A stretch of DNA of 64,000 bases from Phoenix dactylifera. Its lineage: Eukaryota > Streptophyta > Magnoliopsida > Arecales > Arecaceae. Positions within the stretch are counted from its first letter, which is position 1. Each line of letters starts with the position of its first letter. The stretch spans positions 21,414,646 to 21,478,645 of the forward strand of contig NC_052399.1 of the NCBI RefSeq assembly GCF_009389715.1. Direction: 5' to 3'. Below are positions 40,101 to 50,838 of the stretch, piece after piece. Position numbers and translations under genes: made by a program. The notes under the pieces were generated by a model. It saw only the letters and a program-made list of their open reading frames with translations, was not told the DNA's origin and made no database searches.

Positions 40101-42019
40101 AAGATTGTGGATTTACCTCATCCTTGAATTTTACTTTTCAAGAGATTGTCCTTGGTGATGCTCCCTGAACCAAAATTTATCTGCTAATGAATGTTTTATT
40201 GAAGCTCATTCAAATGGGGTTGTTTTGGGGAATTCCACCATCTCCTCATAGAGTTTGTTTCCTCTGGAGTCCAGAACTTTCATCTTTAATACTTTCTCCA
40301 TCCTGTTATTCTGATTATTTAGTCTTTTGGTTGATTAAACTAGCTCCTCACAAATGTCTTTCCTAGGGGTGGTGTCGTCAAATGAGCTGGTCATTTTCAT
40401 CAAACTGCATGTTGCTTTTTTCATACTTTTATTCTTACTCCTGCCATTTTCTTGAAAACAATTGTTGCCTTTCCCCCTCTTAAATACAATGAATTCTTAA
40501 TTTCTAAGACCACACTTGTCTGAAATCTGTTATTGTTCAAAATGGTCATGAGTCTTGTAAGATGATTGCACTACCTCTTTGCCAACTTCCTTCTCCCAGT
40601 GGTGTTAGCTTTCATTGATTAATGAGCTGCCAGCCTATTATTACCCTGATTCCTACTCCTGGATTCTCATCAAAATAGGTGGTTCCCCCCTATGTATTCT
40701 TGATTTTTGATCCTTTGCATGTCTGAGATGTCATTTCTTTAAAAAAAATGTTGATGAATTTCTTTGTTTTGTTGGTATACGGGTCATCTGGACTTTGGAA
40801 AATTTCCCTTGAAGTTGCAGTTGTGTGTTTTACTTCCTTATGAATCATACAGTGAAGAAATCGGTACTTTGAGCTTCTGATTTTTGTGTGCTGCTACAAA
40901 CAAAATAACCTTGCCTCTTTCAGAAATAGCCAGTCAAGACAATGAGGCTGGCTTTATCTTTATATGAACTGGCTGATTCTGAACACCGACTGAATTGGGT
41001 CAATACTTGTCGTGCTTGACTTAAAAAAGTATTTACAATTTGTTTGCTTGTTGTCCATCCAAGCCTAAAAGTTCTTCATAACCATAACCGTAACAAAAAA
41101 AAAAAAATCCTATATTCTTAGGTCCATATGCTATGGTTGCTTGATCTTCTGTTTCAAGTACTTCTAAATGCCAATGATGTTGCACAAACCAAGTAGATCT
41201 AGTGCATTACTTATAGATAGTCAGTATGGAGGCATGTCATCTTGTTATCAAGTTTAAGATGGTGGGAACCTTCATTAAGAAGCATTCTGAGTGCATTTTC
41301 GAAGATTAATCCTATGTGGAAAGAAGTAAATGATACATTGCAACAACATAGATAAGTCAGCTAGGCTTATAACCAAGATATTTTTGTTGGATTCTTGAGA
41401 GTATTCTTGGCTATAATGCAATAGTCATCTCTTATCTTTCACGATAGTTTTTCTTCTCTATTTTCATTTTTGGAACATTTATAAGAAGGTAATTTCCTGT
41501 ACTTGTGCAGAATATAAAGAAAAGCAATCCTGGAATGGCATTTGCAGATGTTGGGAGGGCTTTGGGGGAAAGGTGGAAAAAGATGTCAGGTACTTTTCCC
41601 TTACACAGGATACCACAATCTTTCTGCTTAAGCAACAACATGTGTATATGCATTTACATGCTGCCCTTGTGTATCATGCTGGTCATCAAACAGCTACACG
41701 TCCCAACTCCCGACGTATCTGTGTGAGGTTCTGGTTGTCTGTGTCCATCTCCACCATGTTTCCAACTCCCCTTTACACAATTTGCATTTGCTGAAGTCTA
41801 TTTCCTTTACAGTATGCTTTATATGTTCCCCCCTCGGGGTGGACTGCTTTATGTTTGAATGCATGGAGCTGTAATTTGTTACTTCTTTGTGTAGCTGAGG
41901 AGAAGGAGCCATTTGAGGCAATGGCACGGGCGGATACTAAACGTTACAAGGAGGCCATGGCTGGCTATAAGAGTGGCGGTCCTGCAGTCACTGTAGATTC
42001 GGGTGATGAGACGGAATGA
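25185..42019 (+). CDS. SSRP1: FACT complex subunit SSRP1
   Basis: Sixteen exons: 25185-25238, 26289-26474, 33004-33109, 34380-34516, 36665-36748, 36838-36929, 37126-37234, 37447-37533, 37651-37743, 38692-38889, 38986-39137, 39220-39367, 39459-39557, 39684-39866, 41511-41589 and 41895-42019. They total 1932 nt, or 643 aa, the usual plant SSRP1 length, and every phase closes. It begins [17 protein letters not shown]. The N-terminal SSrecog/PH domains span about residues 20-260 ([36 protein letters not shown]). The middle Rtt106-like double PH part lies at about 260-440 ([32 protein letters not shown]). An acidic stretch follows at about 470-515, a Lys-rich nuclear segment at 516-555, and one HMG box from [15 protein letters not shown] to about residue 625. 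Family role: with SPT16 it moves H2A-H2B during transcription and replication. Intron 2 is 6.5 kb and repeat-filled. Confidence 0.97.
26850..27535. mobile_element. Non-autonomous element with TACCGG-rich ends and polypyrimidine core (SSRP1 intron 2)
   Basis: The block is GC-rich inside an AT-rich intron. The flanks are full of 'accggta/taccgg' and 'gaaccg' phrases (27370-27535), and the middle (27065-27365) is a long C/T-rich stretch. The right end is 'ggttcagctaaccttga', which inverted reads tcaaggttagctgaacc. Other elements with the same vocabulary lie at 31160-31740 and 32044-32222. I take them as one family of small dispersed elements. The class is unknown, and the left border is approximate. 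Confidence 0.45.
27515..27646 (+). repeat. 68-bp tandem duplication at the element edge
   Basis: Copies 27515-27578 and 27583-27646 differ at only a few sites. Each starts ccgaccggtt and ends ccatgataatgc, with period 68. The duplication spans the element edge and adjacent intron DNA, which places it after the element's insertion. Confidence 0.85.
31160..31740. mobile_element. Second TACCGG-family element, inverted, with polypurine core (SSRP1 intron 2)
   Basis: The left part reads caaggttcgtcgaac and then atgtaccgaaatagg. The core 31260-31610 is strongly G/A-rich, and the right part has ggtaaccggctggtccgat and ggtttggta phrases. The core strand is opposite to that at 27065-27365, so the two elements appear to be in inverted orientation. 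Long ORFs across the core are low-complexity and are not genes. Confidence 0.4.
32044..32222. mobile_element. Short TACCGG-family MITE-like element (SSRP1 intron 2)
   Basis: The element is about 180 bp. The left end is aaggtttgcca and the right end is gttgcgaacctt, which inverted is aaggttcgcaac. The inside is dense in taccg/cggta phrases (cagtaccggtcataccg, gataccggtatgg-like strings). It is the smallest member of the family seen at 26850 and 31160. Confidence 0.5.
32256..32512. mobile_element. MITE with 17-bp terminal inverted repeats (SSRP1 intron 2)
   Basis: The left end is gggtgtgcttggtgttag. The right end, reverse-complemented, is ggggtgtgtttggtgttga, matching at about 15 of 17 positions. 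Total length is about 257 bp, the interior is A/T-rich and there is no ORF. The left flank is TAA, but no matching flank on the right was evident, so superfamily (Harbinger or hAT) is undecided. Confidence 0.65.
37043..37075. repeat. Long G tract after a pyrimidine tract (SSRP1 intron 6)
   Basis: A run with more than 15 consecutive G, then cgggg and agggg, follows about 40 bases of C/T. It is 50 bp upstream of the exon at 37126. It could form a G-quadruplex in DNA or in the sense RNA, and it is a likely assembly trouble spot. Confidence 0.8.
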
Positions 42020-43184
42020 AGGGCCATTCCTCTTAACAGGGCCCAATTATCTGCAGCGCTGAGACAATGGATGCTTTGGTATTCTTGTTTGTTGTACTTG
42101 AATAAGTCCATGTTATTATCGATATATGAATAATTAAACATGAATTGTATTCTGATTCATTAGAAAGGAGGCAGGACACCATCAGGTCAGAATGTGGTGA
42201 TATTTCATTGCTTCTTTCCCTCCCTCCATCCCTCTCTCCATCTCTGTGTGTGTGTGTGTGTGTTCCCCCCAGAAAACGGAGTAATAAATTGGTGCTGGGA
42301 ATGATGCTTTGCCTTGAAAAATTTTACGACCTTAACTGGTGATGAAGCATCTACTCTATTGTGCTGTATAGACATGGAAGGAAGCTGGATACTACATAAA
42401 CAATTTTATTTAAGTATCTGTTCAATTTCAGTGACAGTACTTAAATGAAATGGGATGGGGATCAAGTGATTCTAGCTCGCTGCTGGTGTTTAGGCTATAG
42501 CAGAACTTTCTTCAGCATGTCTGCTTCTATGATGTCTGCCATGCAACCTACCAGCAGATTGGACCATTTTTGATCAAAGGATCCTGCATAGCTGCGACAG
42601 GAATGTTGGAAACCTGCTTCTCTAGCTAGGTGAATTGCTTGCAACCATCCCTCTATTGAAGGCTTCTGTTCTCTTGTATTCTTTTTAACAAAGTTGGTGG
42701 GCAATGATACGATGAAAATAATAAATAACCAAAGAACATCATTCACTTTTATAGTTCTATCTGCTATTTTCCTTGAACAAAAACAGAAAAAAAATCGAGA
42801 GCTGCGACCCGATCATTCAATTTGTGAACCAAATTCCTGAGGCACAGATTATAACAGTCTGCATGCTGGACCAAAGATCCAATAGCTCCGTGCACCCAGA
42901 ATGTGGGCAAGGTTTAGATAATAGCATCGAATCCACATCTGGTGGGGATGTTGGTTTTTTGAACACTCCCGTTTTCTTATAAAAGAACAACTGAGGACCT
43001 TGCTTCTTCGTGAATGGTGTAAAAAAAAAAGTGCTTGTTGTCTAAGTAGTAAGTATTGACCAACTCTATTAATCTTTTTATAATAAATGGTGACTATACG
43101 GGAGTGTGGTGTCTGAGAGTGAAGATGTGGACTCGCACTCAGGAGTGTTAACGATTTTATTTGCAGTCCCCAGACAAATATGAG
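42020..43184. other. SSRP1 3' region and spacer
   Basis: It contains the SSRP1 3' UTR (an AATAA-like 'gaataattaaac' near 42128 could be the polyA region) and a short (GT)n run at 42244-42263. No gene was recognised. The last 11 bp, ACAAATATGAG at 43174-43184, are the left target duplication of the LINE that follows. Confidence 0.6.
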
Positions 43185-43688
43185 CTGTTGATATCCTGGA
43201 GGACAACTGGGTGACTGAGTGGCCGCTATGTAGACTCCTGACTTTCGTGGACACGGCCAGATTAGCGGGGCATAGGGTCCGTGAGCTGATTGGACCTGAG
43301 GGGAGTGGATGGAGGACAGGGATGAACAGGAAGGTTTTCGGGGATTAGCTAGTGGAGAGGATCCTAGCCCTTCCCCCATCGGAGCGAGGAGCCTGACAGA
43401 TTGGTATGGATGCCGATGGGGCAATCGAGGGTGCAGGTCAGGGACATTCATGCATTGATTGGCAGGGAGCCAGTCCGACAGATCGATGGTGGTTGGATTT
43501 GGAGAATGCAAATACATCATCGGGTTGCCCTCTTCATCTGGAAGCTGGCATGGGGCTGCTTACCAACTAGGAGGATGTTAGCTGGGCGAGGTGTTCGGAT
43601 CCCTTCGTACCGTGAGGTATGCCAGGATACAGAGGAGACTATAAACCACGTCATCATGGAGTGCCCCAGAGCAGTGCAGATCTGGGAG

Positions 43689-45041
43689 CACTACAGAAAA
43701 AAGGGGAAACGCCGACGCATATACGGAGCCAAAATTTGCTGACGCTTTTAAGAAGCGTCGGCGGTCACAATGCTAGATGGGAGCCGGGTGATTAGACGAC
43801 GCTTAAAAGTTTCGTCGGAGTCCAAATAAACCACTTCAACTCGATCGGCCCCACCCCACCCCACTCCAACTCGATCGGCCCGCTGCCTGCCGCCCTCCTT
43901 ATCCCTAACCCTTGATCTGAAGCCATGGCCATGGTCCAGCTCCAAATAGGGGAAGGAGATGCTCCAGCCCCAAAGAAAAGTGACGGTCCTTTTCTTCTCT
44001 CGTCCTCCTCCTCTCTCTCTCTCTCCCCTCTCACTATTTATATTTCTACTTTGTTTTAGGGTTTCGATTCGGCGGAGAGGGGATGGCGACGGAGGAGAAC
44101 AGGGGATGGCGATGGAGAGAGGGTATAAGAGCACCGGCGAAGAGCCGCACATCCTCGCCGTCGACGATAGCTCCATCGACCGGAGGGGTTTTCAAATTTC
44201 ACCATGGTGCTGGAGATGCACTATGATCCTGCCTTTGTAGTCTCGGTCCAAAGTCCTGTAGGTGCCTCTCTTCATCTTTCCTTTCCAATTTTTTTTTCCT
44301 CCCCTTATTATTTATCTTCATTTCTTTTCCTTTTTTTATTATTTTTGTTCCCTTTTTTTTTCATTTTCTTTTCTCTTTCCTTTCTTCATTCTTTCTTTTT
44401 TTTAGATAAATAATATAATTTCAGATAACAAACTTTGATTGAATTTCTCTCTCTCTCTCTCTTTTGCAGTGACGGCTGTGGATAGCGGAAAGAGAGCTCT
44501 AGAGCTTCTAGGCTAGGTATGGCCATTTATTTAAATCTTTTTAAGCTATATGTATCGAATATATTTTTTCTTAGGATTAATATGTGAATATAAGATTTGG
44601 GTTTACTAGATGTCGGAGATGACCGGGTACGAGCTCGCCAATAGATTTCGAAATAGTGATGGAAATGGAGCCCCCTCCCTTGCCTCTTCCTCTTCTTCTT
44701 TGTCGCCTCCGAACGATCAGGGCTTATAAGCCATCCTCAAGGTCCCCAGAGATTTGTAAATATTTTTTTTAAGAAAAATATTTACAACGATGCTTATAAG
44801 CATCGGAATAGAGTATTTTTTTGTAGAAATAGGGATTTGCCGACGCTTTATAGAATTTGCCGACACTTTATTCCCTGTTTTTGCCGACGCTTTCATGTAG
44901 CGTCGGCAAAAACTTTTGCCACTCCGGTATCGCCGACGCTTTTGCGACGCTTTGATTTGTGTCGCCGGAACTTTAGCCGATGCTTATAAGCGTCGATAAA
45001 GGTTATAAAACGCACCGGAAAAGATAAGTTTTCCTATAGTG
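43689..45041. mobile_element. Non-autonomous CACTA (En/Spm) transposon, 1353 bp
   Basis: The left end is CACTACAGAAAAAAGGGG and the right end inverted is CACTATAGGAAAACTTATC, the classical CACTA termini. Flanking triplets are GAG (43686-43688) and AAG (45042-45044), consistent with a 3-bp target duplication with one change. Subterminal regions are packed with 'gccgacgctt' and 'aagcgtcgg' motifs in both orientations (43710-43810 and 44840-45000), as expected for transposase-binding repeats. No transposase is present, so it needs a helper. Removing it rejoins the LINE frame (…VQIWE then KSSPIPFHQALES…), so it inserted after the LINE. Its interior carries host gene fragments, listed next. Confidence 0.9.
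44106..44705 (+). pseudogene. Captured fragments of a type-A response regulator
   Basis: Three receiver-domain pieces lie in native order inside the CACTA element. Piece 44106-44190 reads EEPHILAVDDSSIDRR, the exon-1 motif with the acidic Asp pair. Piece 44470-44516, directly after a TTTTGCAG acceptor, reads TAVDSGKRALELLG. Piece 44609-44635 reads MSEMTGYEL, matching the CMPxMTGYELL motif. The spacing agrees with the separate exons of type-A ARR genes (cytokinin signalling repressors). The phospho-acceptor Asp region just before CMP and the rest of the receiver are absent. Between pieces the sequence is unrelated or decayed and ends in stops. The fragment cannot make a working receiver. It is evidence of gene capture with introns. 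Confidence 0.75.
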
Positions 45042-45900
45042 AAGAGCTCCCCTATCCCTTTCCACCAGGCCTTGGAGTCAGTGGAGGAGCTGTTACACTA
45101 CTTGAGTGAGGCCATGAGGAGACCCAGCACAGCCGAGGCAGGGGTCATGAGGGCATACCTGGCCTACCATATTTGGTTGGACAGGAATGCCCGCATATTT
45201 GAGGGTAGGGGATCATCGCCGAGTATTGTGGTGCGCAGGGCCTCCCGCCATGCGACAAAGATCATCACGACTACCTCGTTGTTTACCTCCGGGATGATTA
45301 GGGATATTTGGGATACCCACTCCGCTGCTACAGCGCCTGGTTTTGCCCCCGTCTCTTGGGTACCCCCATCCTCTGGTTATCTCAAAGTGAACTTTGATGG
45401 TAGCTGGCCGGCGGATGGAGCACACGGAGGTGTGGGCTTTGTGATTAGAGATCATCTAGGTACGCTGGTTGTAGCTGGAGGATGACGTACCACAGGCCGG
45501 GCCGTCATTGAGGTGGAGTTGCAAGCAGCCTGGGAGGGCATGTTCTATACGAGGAGGATCCTGGGAGCCGATAGGATTTTTTTAGAGGGGGACTCCGTCA
45601 TGGTAGTTGACTGGATACGGGGTGGATATGGATGGAGATGGGCACCCGCGGCTTCGCGAGATCCGCGGTCTGGCTAAGGAGTCAGGCTCCTTCCAGCTTG
45701 CACACATTTATCGGGAGACGAACGATACGGCAGACTGGGTCGCTTTCTTTGTGACCCAGCATTTCGGTGGAGTGGTTTGGACGAGGGTCGGAGATATTCC
45801 CACCCCTTGTATCATCTTTTTTCTTTTAATTTGGCAAGTTGTACTCACGTGAGAATTATATGAATGCCATTAATTTTTAAAAGAAAAAAACAAATATGAG

Positions 45901-46785
45901 TAATTAAATTCAATTTGGTTCAATTGACATGACCTATGTGTCACTTTAAAGGTTTTCTTTTTTTTATTCTTGATAAAGGAAAATAATTTATAAAACATCA
46001 CTTGACGGAGACGGACATTGATTTGATATCTTTTCAATTCCATAATAATTTTAATTAGATTTCTCTTTTAGAGGTTCAAAGTTTGAACCATGCTAAACTT
46101 TTATGAATATGTTTTTAATAATGTAGGGTTCTATATATAGAGTAGCCTAGGGCAAAACTCTCCCTAAGTTAGGATAATTTTTCATGAATCAACGCATAAT
46201 AAAAACCTCATGATCACCAAAACTCAAGTTCATAATAACTTGTTGATTTACAGAAATTTATTTGGATTAAGAAAGTAGATAAGAAAAATCTTTAGCATCT
46301 AATCTATGTTGATTTTTTAAAAACTTATTTCATATCTAAAATATTGGGAAGTAATCACGTGCATTTGCATGCGCACTGCAACCAGTCAAAATAAAGGCCA
46401 AGAAACAAAACAGAAAAACAAAAAGGAAGTAAACAACAGAGACCAACCGCCCGTTTCTCTGGCAGGGTGGAGACCACCAGCATTGGTTCTCCCTGCCCGT
46501 CGTTCTCTCGCCCGCCAACCTTATTTCTATTTTGAGCCACACCCTCCCTTTATATAAACCTCCTCGCCATTGTGACCCCCATTACAGGCCGAGCTGACCA
46601 TGATCCTGTCCTCATAGTCTTCGTGGATTCGGTCGGTTGGTCTTGTCGGGTCTGGTGGTCTCCTAGACTATACCGATCCCCCAACACCACCACCCCAAAG
46701 CTCCAAAGAGTTATAGGAGAGAAAGACAACCAATAAAAAGAGATCATCGCCAACAGGAGAAGAAAGGAGCTATAAGCTCCACCAA
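45901..46785. other. Upstream region of the pectate lyase gene
   Basis: This is AT-rich DNA to about 46420 with no ORF of interest, then a GC-richer proximal promoter. A TATATAAA box lies at 46551-46558, about 230 bp upstream of the start codon. The right end is the presumed 5' UTR. Confidence 0.6.
46551..46558 (+). promoter_or_regulatory. TATA box of the pectate lyase gene
   Basis: TATATAAA follows a C-rich stretch (caccctccctt), a common plant promoter layout. Transcription would start near 46585 and give a leader of about 200 nt. Confidence 0.55.
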
Positions 46786-48838
46786 ATGACAATGGAGGGT
46801 CTTCAGACCCGACCCAGCTTCTTCCTCCTCTCCCTCTTCTTCCTTGCCTCCGCCACCCTGTCCGGCGCCAACATCGCGGAGTTCGACGACCATTGGCAGA
46901 AGAAGGCGGAGGAGGCCTTCGCCAGATCCCGTGCCGCCTACCATCCCGACCCCGAGGCCGTCACCAACAAGTTCAATAAGGCTGTCCACTTGTAAGCCCC
47001 TCTTCCTTCCTTGTTTTCCTTCCATCATGCATGGATGGATCCCTCTCTCCTTCTTCGCGTACGTGCATGATTCAGATTCATTAGGCTTGCCTCCGATGAA
47101 CACGGGCAATTACAGAAAAAAAAAAGAATTTAATTTATACGTCTTCTAGAATATTTCAACTTGTTGTTGTTGTTGTTGCTGTAATTCACCTTCTAAAAAG
47201 ACATGCAGTCTCGTTTCATTTGATGATGTGCATGAATAAATTGAAGGAATGCGGTGCATGCAGGGCGGTTTCGCAAGCCCGCAACAGCACGAGGAGATCC
47301 CTGAGGTCGGCCGGCGTTAACAAGTTCAAGGGGCCGTGCGTGGCCACCAACCCGATCGACCGGTGCTGGCGGTGCCGGGAGAACTGGATGGAAAACCGCA
47401 AGAAGCTGGCCGGCTGTGCGAAGGGCTTCGGTCGCAACGCCGTGGGCGGCAAGGACGGCGACTTCTACGTGGTGACCGACCCTTCCGACAACGATCTGGT
47501 GAACCCCAAGTACGGCACCCTCCGGTGGGGCGTCATCCAGGACCGGCCCCTCTGGATCATCTTCGCTCGCGACATGATCATCCGCCTCTCCGAGGAGCTC
47601 ATGATCAACAGCAACAAGACCATCGACGGCCGCGGGGCCAACGTCCGCATCGCCTACGGCGCCCAGATAACCTTGCAGTTCGTGCACAACGTCATCATCC
47701 ACGGCATCCACATCCACGACATCAAACCCAGCAACGGCGGCATCATCAGGGACTCCCTCCAGCACTTCGGCATCAGGACCAAGAGCGACGGCGACGGCAT
47801 CTCCATCTACGGCTCCAGCGACATCTGGATCGACCACTGCTCCTTGAGAAACTGCGCCGACGGCCTCATCGATGCCATCGAGGGATCCACCGCCATTACC
47901 ATTTCCAACTGCCACTTCACCCACCACAACGATGTACGTTACGTACCCTTACTACCAATACTAATTAATTAAAAGCACTACCAAATTTCCCTATTAATTT
48001 GATGACAAACCTCTCGCTGATGATCATAATGTCATGCATGATTCATTGGTTCAGGTGCTGCTCTTCGGTGCCAGCGATTCAAACGAGCACGACTCGATAA
48101 TGCAGATCACTGTTGCCTTCAACCACTTCGGGAAAGGCCTTGTGCAGAGGATGCCAAGGTGGGTGGTCCAAAGCAAAATAGAGACACTAGTAATTTCTGA
48201 TCTAAATTTGTATGCGAGCTAGTCTTTGAGAAAGTAAGGTTAGATGGGTGTCGATCTAATGAAACAGATAAATTCATGGAGCAGGTGCCGCTGGGGGTTC
48301 GTCCACGTCGTCAACAATGACTACACCCAGTGGATAATGTATGCCATCGGTGGTAGCCAACACCCTACCATCATCAGCCAAGGGAACCGATTCATCGCTC
48401 CTCTCATGCAATTCGCCAAGGAGGTAGGACACCACCAACGTACAACTCGCTCGGATCATCTTTTTGTTTGTTTGTTTGTTTGTTTTTTTTTCTTCTTCAT
48501 AATACACATAATATCAAGATAAATAAATGAAAGAATGAGAGAATGACGCATCCATATGGTGGAAGCTGCATGCCTCCCTGCTTGCCTGCTGAGCTGAAGT
48601 TTGGGTGTTGTTGCAGGTCACCAAGAGGGACTATGCAACAGAGGATGTCTGGAAGCAGTGGACATGGAGATCCGAGGGTGACTTGATGCAGAACGGAGCC
48701 TTCTTCCGTGAGTCGGGAAGTCCAAACACGAAGTCGTTCCACAGGAAGGACTTCATCAAGGCGAAGCCGGGGACATGGGTGAGGAGGCTCACACGCTTCG
48801 CCGGTCCGCTCGGCTGCAGAGCCGGCCGCCCGTGCTGA
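46786..48838 (+). CDS. Secreted pectate lyase (PL1 family, with Pec_lyase_N domain)
   Basis: Five exons, 46786-46991, 47264-47933, 48055-48158, 48285-48423 and 48617-48838, total 1341 nt (446 aa), all in phase. The N-terminus has a signal peptide ([17 protein letters not shown]), then the Pec_lyase_N motif [20 protein letters not shown] seen in pollen/LAT59-type enzymes. The parallel beta-helix core shows [45 protein letters not shown] and [11 protein letters not shown], then the Ca-binding part [20 protein letters not shown] and the strand [20 protein letters not shown]. The catalytic Arg region [18 protein letters not shown] is restored across the exon 3/4 junction. It cleaves de-esterified homogalacturonan in the cell wall by beta-elimination. 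Exon 2 is very GC-rich, typical of monocot genes. An alternative ATG lies two codons downstream. Tissue role (pollen, fruit, other) cannot be read here. Confidence 0.95.
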
Positions 48839-50838
48839 CTGACGCCGCCTCCCATCGGACGTTCTCATAGCACCGGAGGATGAGAGAAAAGAGAGGCATG
48901 AAGTCCGACGAGAGGAGTTTAATTAGAAATACAGTACGGCGCGATCGTTGTTTGAGATGTCATCGATCATTTTATTTATTTATTAGTATTGCTATCGTTA
49001 TTATTTTGTTTTAGGCTTTCCTTTTCATACAGGGCTACTCTTCAATGAACTCACAAATGATTTGTTTCTAGTTATTGCGTCCATCAAAACAAAACAAAAA
49101 TAAAGAAATTAAAAGAGAACGGACAAACCTGGTCCGATCTTCGCCTTTTTAACTTTAAATTGAAGCTCTTTCAGGTTGCCTTTCATCCTGTGAGTTGATC
49201 GACCAGCTCTCGGGGTGGATTCATTTAGGCCTGTCAAAAGGTTGGGTTAGGACCCGCCTGAACCTGAGAACCCCACCCGAAGTCTTTCACGCCAGTCATG
49301 GCGGTTGTAGCGTTGTCATCAACGAGGAAGACCTCATCGAGGTCACCAGCATTGATGAGCTTGTTGAAGTCACCAGGCTAACGATGGACGAGGCTGCCAC
49401 CGGAGCTAGGCGGGGAAGACAGAAGCTCGACAGTCACCAAAGGTGTCGTTATTGACTTGTACAACCACGTGATCTTGATGACTAGAGCTCATCACGGGCC
49501 GGACCATGGGCATTAAACGCTATTTATCTTCAGTCAGGCTTCAGATCCGGTCCATGATCGGCTCTATGGGGACATTGGTGCCATCTCTTGCCATTAGCCA
49601 TTAGGGTGCACACCATGAGAATCATCGATTAGGTCATATTTAGTGGATTAGAAAAATAAAGGACAATATAGCCTCATTTTTAGTGGATTTGAATATCCAG
49701 TATAGAGGTCAATATAGCCTCTTTTACAACAAGCCATAACTGTTGCTTGATCAAATAAAGGACAATGTAACTTAATCCTTTTATCATTCCAATTAGAAAA
49801 ATATAGGATAGAACGTACATACGTCTTGGTCGTTTAGGAATATTGAGCTAAAGATTTAGTTCCTCCGCTATGTTAAAGTATAGATTAGCACTTTTCTGCC
49901 GATTTCCAAGATCCCCTTCTCATTAAACAAAAGTATTTCATTTGCTTATTCCATAGCAAGAAGATGTGAGCCTTTCCTTTAGATGTTTTAAACAGGAGCG
50001 CAAAATGAAAGCAAGGAGACAATGGCAGCAACTTTACAAAAATAAAATAACAATCCGACTGGTGAATAGCAAGGATCAACTTTTCTTTTATTATTTTTTG
50101 GATGAGAAATAAGGAGAAATAGGTCTCCTTTCTATGGGTGGAGATCAGCCAGATAGGAAGAGAGGAAAAGAGGAAGAAGGGGTAAGCTGATGGAAGAGCA
50201 TAATTTGGAACTAATTCAGTCACGCCCCAACCCGAGTTTACGAACCGAGGGTTGTGACAACCGTCGTATACTCGTAGAGAACCCTCCTTACAAGCATGCA
50301 GGGCTTTTCAACATAATCTTATAAATATGCAACGGAACAATTTAAATAATCATATATAAACTTTACTTCAATAAATAGCACAACATTTAAATGTCTCACG
50401 ATTCTAACAATATTCTAGGGTAGTATATCAATTTAAATAAACTCTATTCTAAAATAACTTGTACCAAAATTTTGCTAGTCCCTCTCCTATATTGAAAACT
50501 CCGGTAGGCTAGTTCTCTAAATCTGTAAAAAAAAAAAAAAAATGATTTCTTCAGTTGCGCATCCCTTTGGTCCTTGGATTAACTTGTGGTGAGATGGCAG
50601 CTATCTAAGAGTTGTAGCGAATATTCCATTATGTGGTTTGTAATGGAGAGGGTCCGAGCCCAAACCTCTTAACCCCAAAGTAACTCGTCGCTTAATCTAT
50701 CTTCCATCTTCTTCCTCCTTTCTCTTTATTTATCTCAACGTGGTGGTCGACACCTAGTTGGAGGGTAAGAGAGTTGAGACAAAGGAGTGGAAAGAAGACA
50801 TAGAGAACATTAAAGTCTTCTACTACCATTTAAAGCCA
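48839..50838. other. Pectate lyase 3' region and spacer
   Basis: The first few hundred bases are the likely 3' UTR. A GC-rich island at 49200-49560, open for about 86 aa in one frame (INEEDLIEVTSIDELVEVTR), has repeat-like edges (ggttgggttaggacccg). I cannot name it. 50221-50300 (cgccccaacccgag…cgaaccgagggttgtgac) looks like a dispersed-repeat fragment. No host gene was seen. Confidence 0.45.

Larger units (their letters stand above)
43185..45889 (+). mobile_element. 5'-truncated LINE with 11-bp target duplication, interrupted by a CACTA element
   Basis: ACAAATATGAG occurs at 43174-43184 and again at 45890-45900, directly after an A-rich tail (aaaagaaaaaaa). This marks a complete insertion of a truncated copy. 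Without the CACTA insert it is about 1.35 kb. It holds the 3' end of a plant LINE ORF2. First comes the zinc-knuckle zf-RVT region (DGGWIWRMQIHHRVALFIWK, ETINHVIMECPRAVQIW). After the insert comes AYLAYHIWLDRNARIFEG and an RNase H domain (LKVNFDGSW, GGVGFVIRDHLG, EVELQAAWEG, LEGDSVMVV). Frame changes near 43350 and in-frame stops such as the TGA near 45483 show it is dead. It is the same family as the fragment at 50839. Confidence 0.9.

Noticed and set aside
47193-47927. 244-aa open frame on the minus strand
   Set aside because: It is the antisense shadow of the GC-rich pectate lyase exon 2. It is rich in Val/Asp/Ala as expected from reverse reading of GC3-biased codons and has no family motif.
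50221-50300. Possible terminal repeat of a retroelement
   Set aside because: Only a short fragment with repeat-like wording; no partner repeat, primer site or coding part was found, so no element is called.
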